Counted from the first letter of the stretch, positions 8,266 through 17,456 are shown. The stretch: 64,000 nt of DNA from Sulfurospirillum sp. UBA2217 (GCA_002328495.1 DCUJ01000009.1:136555-200554); one strand, 5' to 3'. Numbers and translations: made by a program. The notes: generated by a model not told the origin, from the letters alone.

Positions 8266-8293
8266 TATAATCTCACAAACTTACATTTAGGAG
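8266..8293 (+). promoter_or_regulatory. efp promoter (-10) and ribosome binding site
   Basis: TATAAT at 8266-8271 is preceded by a T run and TGC (TTTTTTTGCTATAAT), the form common for vegetative promoters in Campylobacterota, where the -35 is poorly conserved. AGGAG at 8289-8293 sits five bases before the efp ATG. Confidence 0.65.
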
Positions 8294-8298
8294 AAATT

Positions 8299-8862
8299 AT
8301 GGCCTCTATCGGAATGGGCGACTTAAAAAAAGGGTTAAAAATCGAGCTTAACGGCGTTCCTTATAAAATCGTTGAGTATCAACATGTCAAACCAGGTAAG
8401 GGTGCGGCATTTGTACGCTGTAAAATCAAATCATTTACCAATGGAAAAGTCATTGAGAAGACGTTTCATGCGGGCGATAAGTGTGAAACACCCAATCTTG
8501 AAGATAAAGTCATGCAATTTTTATATGACGATGGTGAATTCTTGCAGTTTATGGACAGTGTCAGTTATGAGCAAATTGGGCTTACCCGTGACCAAGTGGG
8601 CGAAGCGGCAGATTGGATTATTGATGGGATGAATGTGGATATGTTGTTCCACAACGGTCAGCCTATCGGTGTAGACGCACCTGCATTTGTTGAGCTTAAA
8701 ATCGTTGAAACACCCCCTAACTTTAAAGGCGACACCCAAGGTGGAAGAAAACCTGCAACACTAGAAAGTGGTGCGGTGGTTCAAGTACCGTTTCATATTT
8801 TAGAAGGCGATACCATTAAAGTAGACACGGTTCGTGGTGAATACTTAGAAAAAGTGAAGTAA
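8299..8862 (+). CDS. efp: Elongation factor P
   Basis: EF-P binds the ribosome between the P and E sites and relieves stalling at polyproline stretches. The 187 residues match the usual family length, with an N-terminal KOW-like domain and two OB domains. The loop that carries the modified lysine is present as VKPGKGAAF, with K34 at the position modified in other bacteria. No epmA/epmB-type modification gene is seen nearby. Start and ribosome binding site are unambiguous. The DJ-1 family gene follows after four bases and is probably co-transcribed. Confidence 0.97.
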   Translation: MASIGMGDLKKGLKIELNGVPYKIVEYQHVKPGKGAAFVRCKIKSFTNGKVIEKTFHAGDKCETPNLEDKVMQFLYDDGEFLQFMDSVSYEQIGLTRDQVGEAADWIIDGMNVDMLFHNGQPIGVDAPAFVELKIVETPPNFKGDTQGGRKPATLESGAVVQVPFHILEGDTIKVDTVRGEYLEKVK

Positions 8863-8866
8863 CCCA

Positions 8867-9418
8867 ATGTCTCGCAAAGTATTGATCCCTTTAGCTTTAG
8901 GATTTGAGGAAATTGAAGCGATTAGTGTTGCTGATATTTTACGTCGAGCAAAAGTTGATGTGGTGCTTGCGGGATTAACGACTTTGCACGTTCAAGGAGC
9001 GCATGGCATTTGTGTGGTTGCCGATGCGCTTTTAAAAGAGATTGATGGTGATGCGTTTGATATGATAGTCCTCCCTGGAGGACTTCCTGGTGCTTTGCAT
9101 TTAGCCCAAGATGCGCACCTTCAAGCTCTTTTAAAAACATTTGACGCTCAAGAAAAATTTATAGCTGCCATTTGCGCTGCTCCTTATGCCCTTAAATGTG
9201 CAGGAGTGCTTAAAAATAACTACACATGTTACCCTTCCTTTGAAACAAAAATCGACCATGATGGTTATACTTCTATGCAAAAAATTGTTTGTGATGAAAA
9301 TATTATCACCTCGCAAGGTCCTAGCACGGCGATGCTTTTTGCTTTGAAACTGGTTGAAATCTTATGCGGTCATGACATCGCACAACACCTCCAACAAGAT
9401 TTATTACTCACACGCTGA
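8867..9418 (+). CDS. DJ-1/PfpI family protein (YajL/ThiJ-like)
   Basis: This 183-residue alpha/beta protein of the DJ-1/ThiJ/PfpI superfamily has the length of YajL/DJ-1. The nucleophilic-elbow cysteine is present as AAICAAP (C103), and the family glutamate lies in the N-terminal segment GFEEIEA. Members act as stress-related glyoxalase or deglycase-type enzymes or chaperones, and the exact activity cannot be told from sequence. It follows efp after four bases and is likely in the same transcript. Confidence 0.85.
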   Translation: MSRKVLIPLALGFEEIEAISVADILRRAKVDVVLAGLTTLHVQGAHGICVVADALLKEIDGDAFDMIVLPGGLPGALHLAQDAHLQALLKTFDAQEKFIAAICAAPYALKCAGVLKNNYTCYPSFETKIDHDGYTSMQKIVCDENIITSQGPSTAMLFALKLVEILCGHDIAQHLQQDLLLTR

Positions 9419-9660
9419 TTTTTTTGTTTAGGGCGTTAAGTGTAACATTTTTACATGATTTACCCCCCCCTCTTTGGTTGTTTACTGTGTGACCCATATG
9501 TGACCTTTCGTATGTTACACTACAAAAATAATTTTGCATGTCTCTTTTGTCGTGCATCAGGGGCTCATGGGTGTGAGGTTTTTTTGTTTCAAAAGAAGCA
9601 AAATATGTGTCAAGACACTTTGAAAAATGTGTCTAAGATTTTAGATGAAGGATTTTAGAG

Positions 9661-11274
9661 ATGGCATTTACGACCATAAAAGGTAAACTAACGCTTTTGT
9701 TGCTGGCTTTAGTTCTCGGGTTTGGCGCTGTGAGTTTTCAAGTAGTTAAAGCTATTAACGATGGCAAAATGGCGGCAGTGAGACTCTCAGGCATCGGTGA
9801 TGTAGACGCGGGATTGTCTGCTTGTATGATGGAACTTCGAGGGTTTCAGCTTATGTGTAATCCGAAACGTTTGGAATCGTTTGAAGTACAGTATAGAAAG
9901 GCGGTCAAACATATTGAAATACTTAATGCCATTTTAACGTCCAAAGCCAATCAAGAACGCATCGTAAAGCTTCAAAAAGATGTCCTTGCATGGTATCAAC
10001 TCAATCTCCCTGGTGTTGAAATGCTTAAAAAATACGGCACAGAGGTCAATACGCCTTCATTTGCATTTGATCATAAAGCAGATTTTGAGCTTTTAGGCTC
10101 TTTAACCCAACAATCTGCCACACTGTTTGATGATATTTTAAAACAAGTAGATGCATTGGATGAGAATGTTAAAAAGAATAACTTTGCTCGTTTAGAAACC
10201 AATAAAGTTATGGTAGAAGTCACTTTGGGTGTGGTCTTCTTGTTTGTATTGATCCTTAGCATAGCCATCATGCGCTCCATTCAAAAATCGGTTTCAAAAG
10301 CTAAAGAGGGCATTGAGACGATGCGCCACAATAAAGCCTTACATGTAAAGCTTGAAACGGGTTCAAAAGATGAGATGAATGACATCGTACAGATGCAAAA
10401 TTTGCTTTTTGCTGACATCAATAGTGCTATGATTGGTGCTAAAAATACTGCACATGAAAATGCATCTGTAGCAGAAGAACTCTCTTCTACGAGTTTAGAA
10501 ATCGGTAAACGTGCTGAAGAAGAAGCCAATGTTGTGGCGCAAACGACACAAGAAGCCAAGGTGGTAGCCGTACAGATTCAAGAGGCAAGTGAGCAAGCCC
10601 AAGAGGTGAAAGAGATGACACTCAAGGCGCAAAACAGTCTTTCTTTAGCCCAAAAACTTTTGGGTGAGACCATCGCGCAACTTGAAGCCACTGCATCCGC
10701 AGAGACACAGATGAACGAACGACTAAATCACCTCACCACCGATGCCGCACAGGTCAAGTCTGTTTTAGAAGTGATTGGCGATATCGCAGACCAAACCAAT
10801 CTTTTAGCACTGAACGCTGCCATCGAGGCCGCACGTGCGGGTGAGCATGGACGTGGGTTTGCCGTTGTCGCTGATGAAGTGCGCAAATTGGCGGAGCGAA
10901 CACAAAAAAGTTTATTGGAAACCAATGCCACGGTCAATGTCATTGTCCAATCCATCAGCGATATCAGCGGTGAGATGAATGTCAATGCAAAACGCATTAC
11001 CGATTTGGCAGAGTTTTCCGATAAAGTAACCATTCAAACCCAAGATGCGGTAAGTGTGTTAGGTCAAAGTGTTGTTGCTACCGAAGGTGTCGTACGCAAA
11101 GCGGAGCAGAATGTGAAGCTTATCAATGAATCTGTGGTTGATAAAATGGGCACAATCAACACCCTCTCAAGTTCCAATGCCAGAAGTGTCGAAGAGATAG
11201 CTGCTGCATCAGAGCATTTGGCACGTCTAGCAGGCAATCTCAGTAACACGCTTTCTCAGTTTAAAACCGCTTAA
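9661..11274 (+). CDS. Methyl-accepting chemotaxis protein with helical periplasmic sensor
   Basis: This 537-residue chemoreceptor has TM1 (about residues 9-30), a periplasmic region of about 150 residues predicted to be helical (four-helix-bundle-like), TM2 (about residues 182-204) and a cytoplasmic coiled coil. It contains the invariant signalling hairpin (DQTNLLALNAAIEAARAGEHGRGFAVVADEVRKLAERT). It sits at the pole with CheA/CheW and senses an unknown ligand. The start is preceded by AAGGA at about 9647-9651. The 242 bases upstream contain no convincing gene. One TTACATGTAA copy lies inside, encoding LHVK. Confidence 0.92.
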   Translation: MAFTTIKGKLTLLLLALVLGFGAVSFQVVKAINDGKMAAVRLSGIGDVDAGLSACMMELRGFQLMCNPKRLESFEVQYRKAVKHIEILNAILTSKANQERIVKLQKDVLAWYQLNLPGVEMLKKYGTEVNTPSFAFDHKADFELLGSLTQQSATLFDDILKQVDALDENVKKNNFARLETNKVMVEVTLGVVFLFVLILSIAIMRSIQKSVSKAKEGIETMRHNKALHVKLETGSKDEMNDIVQMQNLLFADINSAMIGAKNTAHENASVAEELSSTSLEIGKRAEEEANVVAQTTQEAKVVAVQIQEASEQAQEVKEMTLKAQNSLSLAQKLLGETIAQLEATASAETQMNERLNHLTTDAAQVKSVLEVIGDIADQTNLLALNAAIEAARAGEHGRGFAVVADEVRKLAERTQKSLLETNATVNVIVQSISDISGEMNVNAKRITDLAEFSDKVTIQTQDAVSVLGQSVVATEGVVRKAEQNVKLINESVVDKMGTINTLSSSNARSVEEIAAASEHLARLAGNLSNTLSQFKTA

Positions 11275-11287
11275 AAAGCGTTACATG

Positions 11288-11310
11288 TAAAGAGTGATTT
11301 TCACTCTTTA
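11288..11310. terminator. Bidirectional terminator between chemoreceptor and mutS7
   Basis: TAAAGAGTGA (11288-11297) and TCACTCTTTA (11301-11310) pair perfectly around TTT. The structure directly follows a TTACATGTAA copy (11281-11290) and includes the minus-strand stop codon of the mismatch-repair gene, so it can end transcripts from both sides. Confidence 0.7.
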
Positions 11311-14235
11311 CTTCTCTTCAAAATGCAATTTCAATCCATCACTGCTCATCACAAAACCACTAATGGTGATTTTACCCTCATGCACCATTTTATGATGTTT
11401 GGAACACAGCGGAATAAGATTGAAACGATGATTTTGGTGAAAATGTTCAATTTGACCATGCTCATTGGCACTCTCTTGCGCTTTGATGTGATGCACTTCA
11501 TCGACGTATTCATCGCACAGAGCGCATTTAGAGAGGTAGAGGTTTTTGTTGTATTTACTGCGTTTTTTCTGTTTTAAAAGCTCCACATCACCCAGTTCTC
11601 CTGCTAAGTGTCGCCTGATATCATACGCCATTTTGATAAACTCTTTATCCATGTGCAAGGACTTCGCAAACTCCAAGCCATAAAGCGAGCTTCCACTGCC
11701 AAGCTCTAATTTTCGGTTGTAAAGCAGTCTATCGTTCTCTTCATCGTAGCTCACACCCAAATGCAAAGGGATGACTTTTGTAAGCTCTTTCATGAGACGT
11801 AAGTGTCCTAGTTGGTGCAAATGAGTCGCAAAAACAAACAAAGAACCCAGCGTGTCCATCTTTTTTATCGCACTGGCGACAATGGCTAAAGCCGATTCTG
11901 TCTCCGTTCCATGGCTGATTTCATCGCCCAAAACCAAAGAATTTGGCGTAGCACGGTTGAAAATATTTTTAAGCTCCAGCATCTCAACGGTGAAGGTTGA
12001 AAGACCTTTATAGAGATTGTCATGACTCATAATGCGGGTAAAAAGCTTATCAAAGAGGCTAAAGCGCAAACTCGCACACGGAACAAAAAAGCCCGATTGT
12101 GCCATGATGACTGCCATACCCAGGCTTTTCATGAGTGAAGACTTACCGCTAGAGTTGATACCATACAGCAAGATACCTTGTACCTCAGGCGCATCGGTGG
12201 CTTCAAGGGTGATGTGATCGTGCGTGATGCTCTCTTTTCGTGTGCCCAAAAAGAGGTCATTGGGGATATAAATGCCATTTTCTTCACGGGATTCGATGAG
12301 CGGATGACGCAGTCCGATAGCTTCCACAAAACGCTCCCCCGTAGGGCAAAGTTCAGGGCGGACGTAGTTGAAAAGAGAGGCGCATTTGGCGTTGCTAAGA
12401 GCCACATCAAGTGTGCCAACAAACGCGATGAGGTGCTCTAGGGTGAGGGCATAGTGGGTTTCGATTTTCTCTAGCATCTCATCATAACGCTCTTTGACGA
12501 GGGCTATCATCTGCATGTTGCTGAGGCTGATTTCTTGTGAAATCTCTTCAATCAAGGAAGCGGATATCTTCACACTGTTTTTAAGATGTCTAAAGGTAAA
12601 GTCTTTGAAAAAGTAGTGTTTTTCACCAATGGTGATAAAGCTTTGCATGAGCTTCTCTTCAATCAACGCAAAACGGTTTTTACTAAGACTGATATAATGC
12701 CCCTCGCTCTCCAACCACTCGATGCTAATCGTTGAGCGATTGTTCTCTTCAAAAAAACTTTCTATGGTTTTAGCAATACGTTCTAATGCGCTAAAACGCT
12801 CTTTTTTAGCCTGTTCGATTTTATCAATCTGTGGATAGACCCCTTTGACAAAAAGGTTTTCGCTGATTTGGTCTTTGCGAAATTTAGCGCAACTGTCTAA
12901 GAGAAAGGTATTTTGAAGCATCAAAAAGAGGGCTTCACTTTCATCAAAGAGCTCTTTGGGTGTGGGGATTTTTTTAAATTGTGCCTCTTTTAAAATGCCC
13001 AAGATTGCCTCAAGTGAGGTGCTTAAATAATCAAGCTCCAAAGGATGCAGTTTTTTCAAAGCAATGCGCCTTAAAATGCGCTCCAAATCGTACACTTGCT
13101 TGAGGGCAATTTCAAATTTTTTATACTCTTTCATCAGCTGTGTGCTCAAATCAAAACGCTCGTTAAGGGTTTTGATATCGCAGATGGGATTGAGCAAACG
13201 CTCTTTTAGCAGACGTTTTCCAATCGCCGTTGAGGTCTGGTCGATAAGATTTAAGAGCGTCATCTCGTTAGGGTTTCGTGAGATGATATCCAGTTGTTCA
13301 AGGGCGTTGTTGCCTAAATAGAGGTAACGACTGTTGCCCACCAAAATAGGACGGCTCATCTTCTCAATGATGTTCGCATCGTGTTCGATGATAAAATCGC
13401 ACAAAATCGCCAACGATTCACTCGCATAGGGGTAACGTTCAATGTCTAAGTACTCAATGGGAGACAGAAGCGAGCGAATGGCGTAAATACGTGCAAAAAG
13501 CTCATTTTGGTAGGTGATTTTGAGGCGTGTTTTATTGAGGCTGTGCGATACACTTTGGTTGATTTCAAGGTAGTTTTGCACCCACTCTTTATCGATGGAT
13601 TCGGAGTTAAACGTGAGGACGACTTCACTGGTTTTATAGGTTTGCAAGAGATTGAATATTTCATCCAGAGCATAGGTTTTATCTTCTCTGGTGCCATGCA
13701 CTTCGTTGATGATGGTCTTTCCTGTACTCACATCAATGGCAGCATACCCCACCGAGTAAATCTGATGGTTACAGTCAATGAGGAGTGAGACAAGGTAGTT
13801 TTCACTCGACTCCATCACATAATCAAAATTGGTTCCAGGGCTGATGATGTTAGCAATGTAGCGTTTGACATGGGGCGGTTCACCCTTTTGGCGCACTAAA
13901 ACGATGGTGTATTTTTTACTCTGAACGAGGCGTGAGAGGTAACGCTCCAAAGAAACAGAAGGAATGCCAGCCAGCAGAGGATTTTGTAAGGAATTTTCGA
14001 TGATGGATTTGTTTTTACGGGTGAGTTGGATGTTTAAAAGTTCACTCACCTCTTTGGCTTTACCGATTTGATGGGTTTCGTTATTGACTTCATAGGTTTC
14101 AAAAAAAGAGCCAATTTCCATAAAGACAATGGTGTTTTTGCCATATTTTTCTTCAAAAAAGAGTTGTAAATCAAAATAGATTTCGCTTAAGAGCTTCTCT
14201 TTGGCGTTTAATAATTTGGCTATATTTTCGAGCAT
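11308..14235 (-). CDS. mutS7: MutS7-type DNA mismatch repair protein with C-terminal HNH nuclease
   Basis: This 975-residue MutS homologue starts with a mismatch-recognition domain containing GSFFE (residues 42-46, matching the GxFxE wedge), followed by connector, core, clamp and ATPase domains. Walker A is GINSSGKSS (from G692) and Walker B is LVLGDE (D771-E772). The last ~70 residues form an HNH-type nuclease: C904-x2-C907, H915-H916, then C944-x2-H947 with H952. This architecture matches MutS7, known from some Campylobacterota, octocoral mitochondria and giant viruses. The fused nuclease may replace MutL/MutH nicking. The Shine-Dalgarno AAAGG is part of an extended TTACATGTAA copy. Confidence 0.9.
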   Translation of the reverse strand: MLENIAKLLNAKEKLLSEIYFDLQLFFEEKYGKNTIVFMEIGSFFETYEVNNETHQIGKAKEVSELLNIQLTRKNKSIIENSLQNPLLAGIPSVSLERYLSRLVQSKKYTIVLVRQKGEPPHVKRYIANIISPGTNFDYVMESSENYLVSLLIDCNHQIYSVGYAAIDVSTGKTIINEVHGTREDKTYALDEIFNLLQTYKTSEVVLTFNSESIDKEWVQNYLEINQSVSHSLNKTRLKITYQNELFARIYAIRSLLSPIEYLDIERYPYASESLAILCDFIIEHDANIIEKMSRPILVGNSRYLYLGNNALEQLDIISRNPNEMTLLNLIDQTSTAIGKRLLKERLLNPICDIKTLNERFDLSTQLMKEYKKFEIALKQVYDLERILRRIALKKLHPLELDYLSTSLEAILGILKEAQFKKIPTPKELFDESEALFLMLQNTFLLDSCAKFRKDQISENLFVKGVYPQIDKIEQAKKERFSALERIAKTIESFFEENNRSTISIEWLESEGHYISLSKNRFALIEEKLMQSFITIGEKHYFFKDFTFRHLKNSVKISASLIEEISQEISLSNMQMIALVKERYDEMLEKIETHYALTLEHLIAFVGTLDVALSNAKCASLFNYVRPELCPTGERFVEAIGLRHPLIESREENGIYIPNDLFLGTRKESITHDHITLEATDAPEVQGILLYGINSSGKSSLMKSLGMAVIMAQSGFFVPCASLRFSLFDKLFTRIMSHDNLYKGLSTFTVEMLELKNIFNRATPNSLVLGDEISHGTETESALAIVASAIKKMDTLGSLFVFATHLHQLGHLRLMKELTKVIPLHLGVSYDEENDRLLYNRKLELGSGSSLYGLEFAKSLHMDKEFIKMAYDIRRHLAGELGDVELLKQKKRSKYNKNLYLSKCALCDEYVDEVHHIKAQESANEHGQIEHFHQNHRFNLIPLCSKHHKMVHEGKITISGFVMSSDGLKLHFEEK

Positions 14236-14340
14236 TGAAACCTTTACATGTAAAAGAAATAAGCTAAATTATACAGAATGGAAGCATAAAAAAAGGGCTT
14301 GTTTGATACAATAAAGAGACTATTTTTGAAGGATATTTTT

Positions 14341-14751
14341 ATGGAAATTGAAATTTCTACCCCCGCACTGCTTTTTCCCGCAGTCTCGCTTTTATTGCTC
14401 GCATATACCAACCGTTTTTTGGCTACAGCTCAACTCATTCGCTCTCTTCATCGTCAAAAACAAGAGCGTGAAAACTGCGATGAATACTTGCAAATTGAAA
14501 ACCTAAAGCATCGCTTGGAGCTAACCAAATGGATGCAATTTTTTGGCGTACTCTCCATTTTACTCTGTACCCTATCCATGTTTCAACTTTTTTTAGGCTA
14601 CCTTGATTTGGGTAAAAAAGTCTTTGGCTTGAGCCTTTTGGTCATGTGTGCATCACTCTTTATCTCGTTATGGGAAGTGCTCATCTCTACCAAAGCCCTT
14701 AATCTTGAACTGAGCGACATGCACGATAAATGCAAAGTGAGCAAAAAATGA
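14341..14751 (+). CDS. DUF2721 family membrane protein
   Basis: This is a 136-residue membrane protein. It has a hydrophobic segment at the N-terminus (ALLFPAVSLLLLAYTNRFLA), a charged linker (LHRQKQERENCDEYLQIENLKHR) and two further spans, the layout of the DUF2721 family, whose function is unknown. ATG 14341 is chosen because AAGGAT lies about eight bases before it; a longer in-frame start at 14299 has no such site. Its stop overlaps the next start as ATGA. Confidence 0.75.
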   Translation: MEIEISTPALLFPAVSLLLLAYTNRFLATAQLIRSLHRQKQERENCDEYLQIENLKHRLELTKWMQFFGVLSILLCTLSMFQLFLGYLDLGKKVFGLSLLVMCASLFISLWEVLISTKALNLELSDMHDKCKVSKK

Positions 14752-15587
14752 ACCAGTACTTACTCGTAGGCGAAGTCAATCGCCTTAAAATCAACCGCTA
14801 CACGGACAACGGCGTTTATCTTATCTGTACTGACAATGACGAAGTGCTCATGCCCAATCAATACGTTACGTATGGAATGAAAGAGGGCGATGAAATTGAC
14901 GTGTTTGTCTATTTTGACTCGGAAGATCGTATCGTGGCAAGTACGGTGTTTCCTAAAGCCATGTTAGACCAATTTGGCTGTTTTGAAGTGGTCGATGTCA
15001 CCTCTTTTGGGGCATTTTTGGATTGGGGTTTGCCCAAAGATTTACTCGTACCCAAAGCGCTTCAAAAGTTTCCCTTTTATGTGGGGATGAAAGTGGTGGT
15101 GCGGGTCTGTTTGGACGATGAGAGCGGACGCATCATCGGAAGCCAAAAGTATAACGATGATTTGAGTAAGGATTTAAAATCACTCAAACTCAAACAAGAG
15201 GTCAACCTTTTGGTGAGAGAGCGCACACCCCTTGGCTTTAAAGTGATTGTCAATAACCTCTACGATGGGATGATTTTTCACAATGAGATTTTTGAGAGCA
15301 TCGAAGTGGGAGATGAAAAAAAAGGCTTTATCAAAACCTTACGACCCGATGGAAAGCTTGACATCATCTTGCAACCCGTGGGAGATAAAAGCGATGAATT
15401 TGCGATGCAAAAGGTCTTAGAACTTCTTAGCCTCACGGGAGGGGTGAGTGATTTGACCTATAAAAGTGAGCCTGAGGAGATTTCACAGCGTGTTGGTCTT
15501 AGTCGTAAAGCCTTTAAACGTGCCCTTACGAAACTTATCGACGCTAAAAAAATTGAAGTGACGTTAGAAGGTATGCGGCTGTTATGA
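14748..15587 (+). CDS. CvfB-like S1 RNA-binding protein
   Basis: This 279-residue protein resembles CvfB, an RNA-binding regulator with tandem S1-like OB domains and a C-terminal winged helix. The first S1-like unit covers about residues 5-65, the second about 70-140 (VVDVTSFGAFLDWGLPKDLLVP) and a third about 150-215. The winged helix is EISQRVGLSRKAFKRALTKLIDAKKI. ATG 14748 overlaps the upstream stop as ATGA; an in-frame upstream ATG at 14730 is less likely. The gene is in turn ATGA-coupled to the flavoprotein gene. Its targets are unknown. Confidence 0.82.
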   Translation: MNQYLLVGEVNRLKINRYTDNGVYLICTDNDEVLMPNQYVTYGMKEGDEIDVFVYFDSEDRIVASTVFPKAMLDQFGCFEVVDVTSFGAFLDWGLPKDLLVPKALQKFPFYVGMKVVVRVCLDDESGRIIGSQKYNDDLSKDLKSLKLKQEVNLLVRERTPLGFKVIVNNLYDGMIFHNEIFESIEVGDEKKGFIKTLRPDGKLDIILQPVGDKSDEFAMQKVLELLSLTGGVSDLTYKSEPEEISQRVGLSRKAFKRALTKLIDAKKIEVTLEGMRLL

Positions 15588-16801
15588 ACGTAGCGATTAT
15601 CGGAGGAGGAGCGTCGGGACTGGTCTGTGCTATTGAAGCAGCACGAGGGGGACATCGTGTCAGCGTGTTTGAAAAAAATGCCAAACTGGGGCGCAAAATC
15701 TTAGCTACGGGAAATGGCAAGTGCAATATCTCCAATCTTCACTTAAATCCCACTCGCTATCATGGGGAATTTCCACAGTTTGTCACGCCTATTTTAAAAC
15801 GCTTTAATACCCTTACATGTAAAGATTTTTTTCGCACACTTGGTCTTGAGATGCGTGAGGGTGAAGCGGGAAGACTTTACCCCATGAGCCATCATGCGTC
15901 AAGTGTTGTGGATATCTTGGTGCATGAGGCTAGAGAGCTTGGTGTGAAGTTTTTGTGTGAAAGCGAAGTGAAACGCATAGCACACAAAGGTGAGCAGTTT
16001 GAGTTACATGTAAACGACCAAACCTCCCTTTTTGATGCGTGTGTCATCGCCTCAGGAAGCTTTGCGTATCCGAGTTTAGGAAGCTCTGGAAGTGGCTATG
16101 CGTTTGCAAAATGCTTGGGTCATACCGTGATAGAACCCTACCCAACGTTGGTGCAACTCTTAAGCGATGAAGCACACCTAAGCCTTGCCAATGGGGTCAA
16201 GATAGACGCTGGCGTAGAGCTGTTTGTGAGTGGTACGATGAGGCAACGGGTGCAAGGCGATGTCTTGTTTACCACCTATGGACTCTCAGGTTCTGCTATC
16301 TTAGATATCAGCCGTGCTGCCTCACGCGCATGTGTCGAAAATGAGCCGTCGTGGGTCGTGCTTGATCTGCTCCCAACCTTTAGCAAAGAAGCCGTGCAAT
16401 CCTTACTTCAAAAACGCTTAGCCTACGCAGGGAAAAAATCACTCATTTTATGGCTAGAGGGCATCATTCCTAAAAAATTGGCACTTTTTCTCATTCATGC
16501 TAACACATTAGAACACCTCACATCCGCCTCACTCCTAAGCCCAAAAGAGCTTAAAAGACTCTGCTTTTCGCTGAAGGCATTACGCTTACATGTAAAGGGA
16601 ACCAAAGGCTTTGAAAGTGCCGAAGTGTGCTCTGGAGGCGTGGATGTCAGAGAAGTGGATGAAAAAAGTTTGATGTCAAAAAAAGTGAAAAATCTCTACT
16701 TTTGTGGGGAAGTCTTAGACATCGATGGGGATTGCGGAGGGTTCAATCTGCACTTTGCGTGGGGTTCGGGCTACGTGGTAGGACAGAGCATCAAAGCGTA
16801 G
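15584..16801 (+). CDS. BaiN/HI0933 (YhiN) family FAD-dependent oxidoreductase
   Basis: This 405-residue flavoprotein has the N-terminal dinucleotide-binding motif GGGASGLVCAIEAARGG followed by KLGRKILATGNGKCNISN, diagnostic for the HI0933/BaiN family. It ends with GEVLDIDGDCGGFNLHFAWGSGYVVG, the second FAD contact. The physiological substrate is unknown. Three TTACATGTAA copies lie inside it: 15813 read as TCK, 16004 and 16586 read as LHV. It overlaps the upstream gene by four bases and the convergent downstream gene by eleven. Confidence 0.88.
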   Translation: MNVAIIGGGASGLVCAIEAARGGHRVSVFEKNAKLGRKILATGNGKCNISNLHLNPTRYHGEFPQFVTPILKRFNTLTCKDFFRTLGLEMREGEAGRLYPMSHHASSVVDILVHEARELGVKFLCESEVKRIAHKGEQFELHVNDQTSLFDACVIASGSFAYPSLGSSGSGYAFAKCLGHTVIEPYPTLVQLLSDEAHLSLANGVKIDAGVELFVSGTMRQRVQGDVLFTTYGLSGSAILDISRAASRACVENEPSWVVLDLLPTFSKEAVQSLLQKRLAYAGKKSLILWLEGIIPKKLALFLIHANTLEHLTSASLLSPKELKRLCFSLKALRLHVKGTKGFESAEVCSGGVDVREVDEKSLMSKKVKNLYFCGEVLDIDGDCGGFNLHFAWGSGYVVGQSIKA

Positions 16802-17225
16802 TCTTTTCTTTTTTAAGAAAAACCAGTCGTATATTTTTATAAAAGATGATAGGCGCAACGACCATACAGACTATAAGTCCATAAGGAACGTAAAAAAAAC
16901 CTGCGATATTGCCTTCTACGGGGAGTGAAAATGCCACAAAAAGGGCTACCGTAGGCATTCCCCAACGATGATTTTTGAGAAATGAAAGCCATAATTCTTG
17001 TGGATTGAACTCCCTTTTTTGCCAACGCATTAATGCTTTTAAAAGCAGAAAACGAAGGTATAAAAAGAGTAAAAGAAGTCCCCAAAAAAAAGGTATATTG
17101 ACCCATCTGACATTGGTTTCGATGTAATACGAAAAATGCGAATGCGCAATAAAAAAGCCTAGCATGACATAAAAAGGATGTGCGCTTAGAGCATAAAACG
17201 TCCATAAAAGGGTTGAGAGTTTCAT
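16791..17225 (-). CDS. Small membrane protein, unknown
   Basis: This is a 144-residue protein with about four hydrophobic segments and basic loops. I do not recognise the family. ATG 17225 is chosen because AAGGAG lies eight bases upstream on the minus strand; an in-frame GTG at 17234 sits too close to that site. Its 3' end overlaps the convergent flavoprotein gene. Another long frame over the same bases on the same strand lacks a good start. Confidence 0.6.
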   Translation of the reverse strand: MKLSTLLWTFYALSAHPFYVMLGFFIAHSHFSYYIETNVRWVNIPFFWGLLLLFLYLRFLLLKALMRWQKREFNPQELWLSFLKNHRWGMPTVALFVAFSLPVEGNIAGFFYVPYGLIVCMVVAPIIFYKNIRLVFLKKEKTTL

Positions 17226-17365
17226 AGAGCGCACTCCTTAAAATCTTTTGGGCATTGTAGCAAAAAAGAGAAGTTTCGTGTATGCGAATTGTTTCACCGT
17301 AGACTCACAGTTACTCTCTAAAATGGCACAAATGTTTGTTGTTTTATAGCTAATTGAGGTTTATT

Positions 17366-17449
17366 ATGACGACAATCATCGATGCAAAGAGCGCTATGGG
17401 GGGCATCATGCACTACCACCATGGGCACAAGAGGCATGATGAACGCTAG
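17366..17449 (+). CDS. Putative 27-aa histidine-rich peptide
   Basis: A short frame starts at ATG 17366, six bases after GAGG, and ends with TAG at 17447-17449. The C-terminal half reads MHYHHGHKRHDER, with five histidines in about 13 residues, which suggests metal binding. A possible -10 (TTTATAGCT) lies upstream at about 17343-17351. It occupies an otherwise empty gap between two minus-strand genes. It could be a real small protein or a degenerate remnant, as length alone proves nothing. Confidence 0.3.
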   Translation: MTTIIDAKSAMGGIMHYHHGHKRHDER

Positions 17450-17456
17450 AAATATC

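Noticed and set aside
9455..9658. 67-residue ORF between the DJ-1 gene and the chemoreceptor
   Set aside because: No ribosome binding site, cysteine/aromatic-rich composition unlike its neighbours, and it fills the leader region of the chemoreceptor gene; treated as non-coding.
12129..13788. Several ORFs of 80-100 codons opposite or across mutS7
   Set aside because: They are in other frames of a well-supported 975-codon gene and have no starts, motifs or spacing of their own.
16837..17205. Alternative 122-residue minus-strand frame over the small membrane protein gene
   Set aside because: No ribosome binding site, and the overlapping frame has a good AAGGAG start and a membrane-protein pattern.
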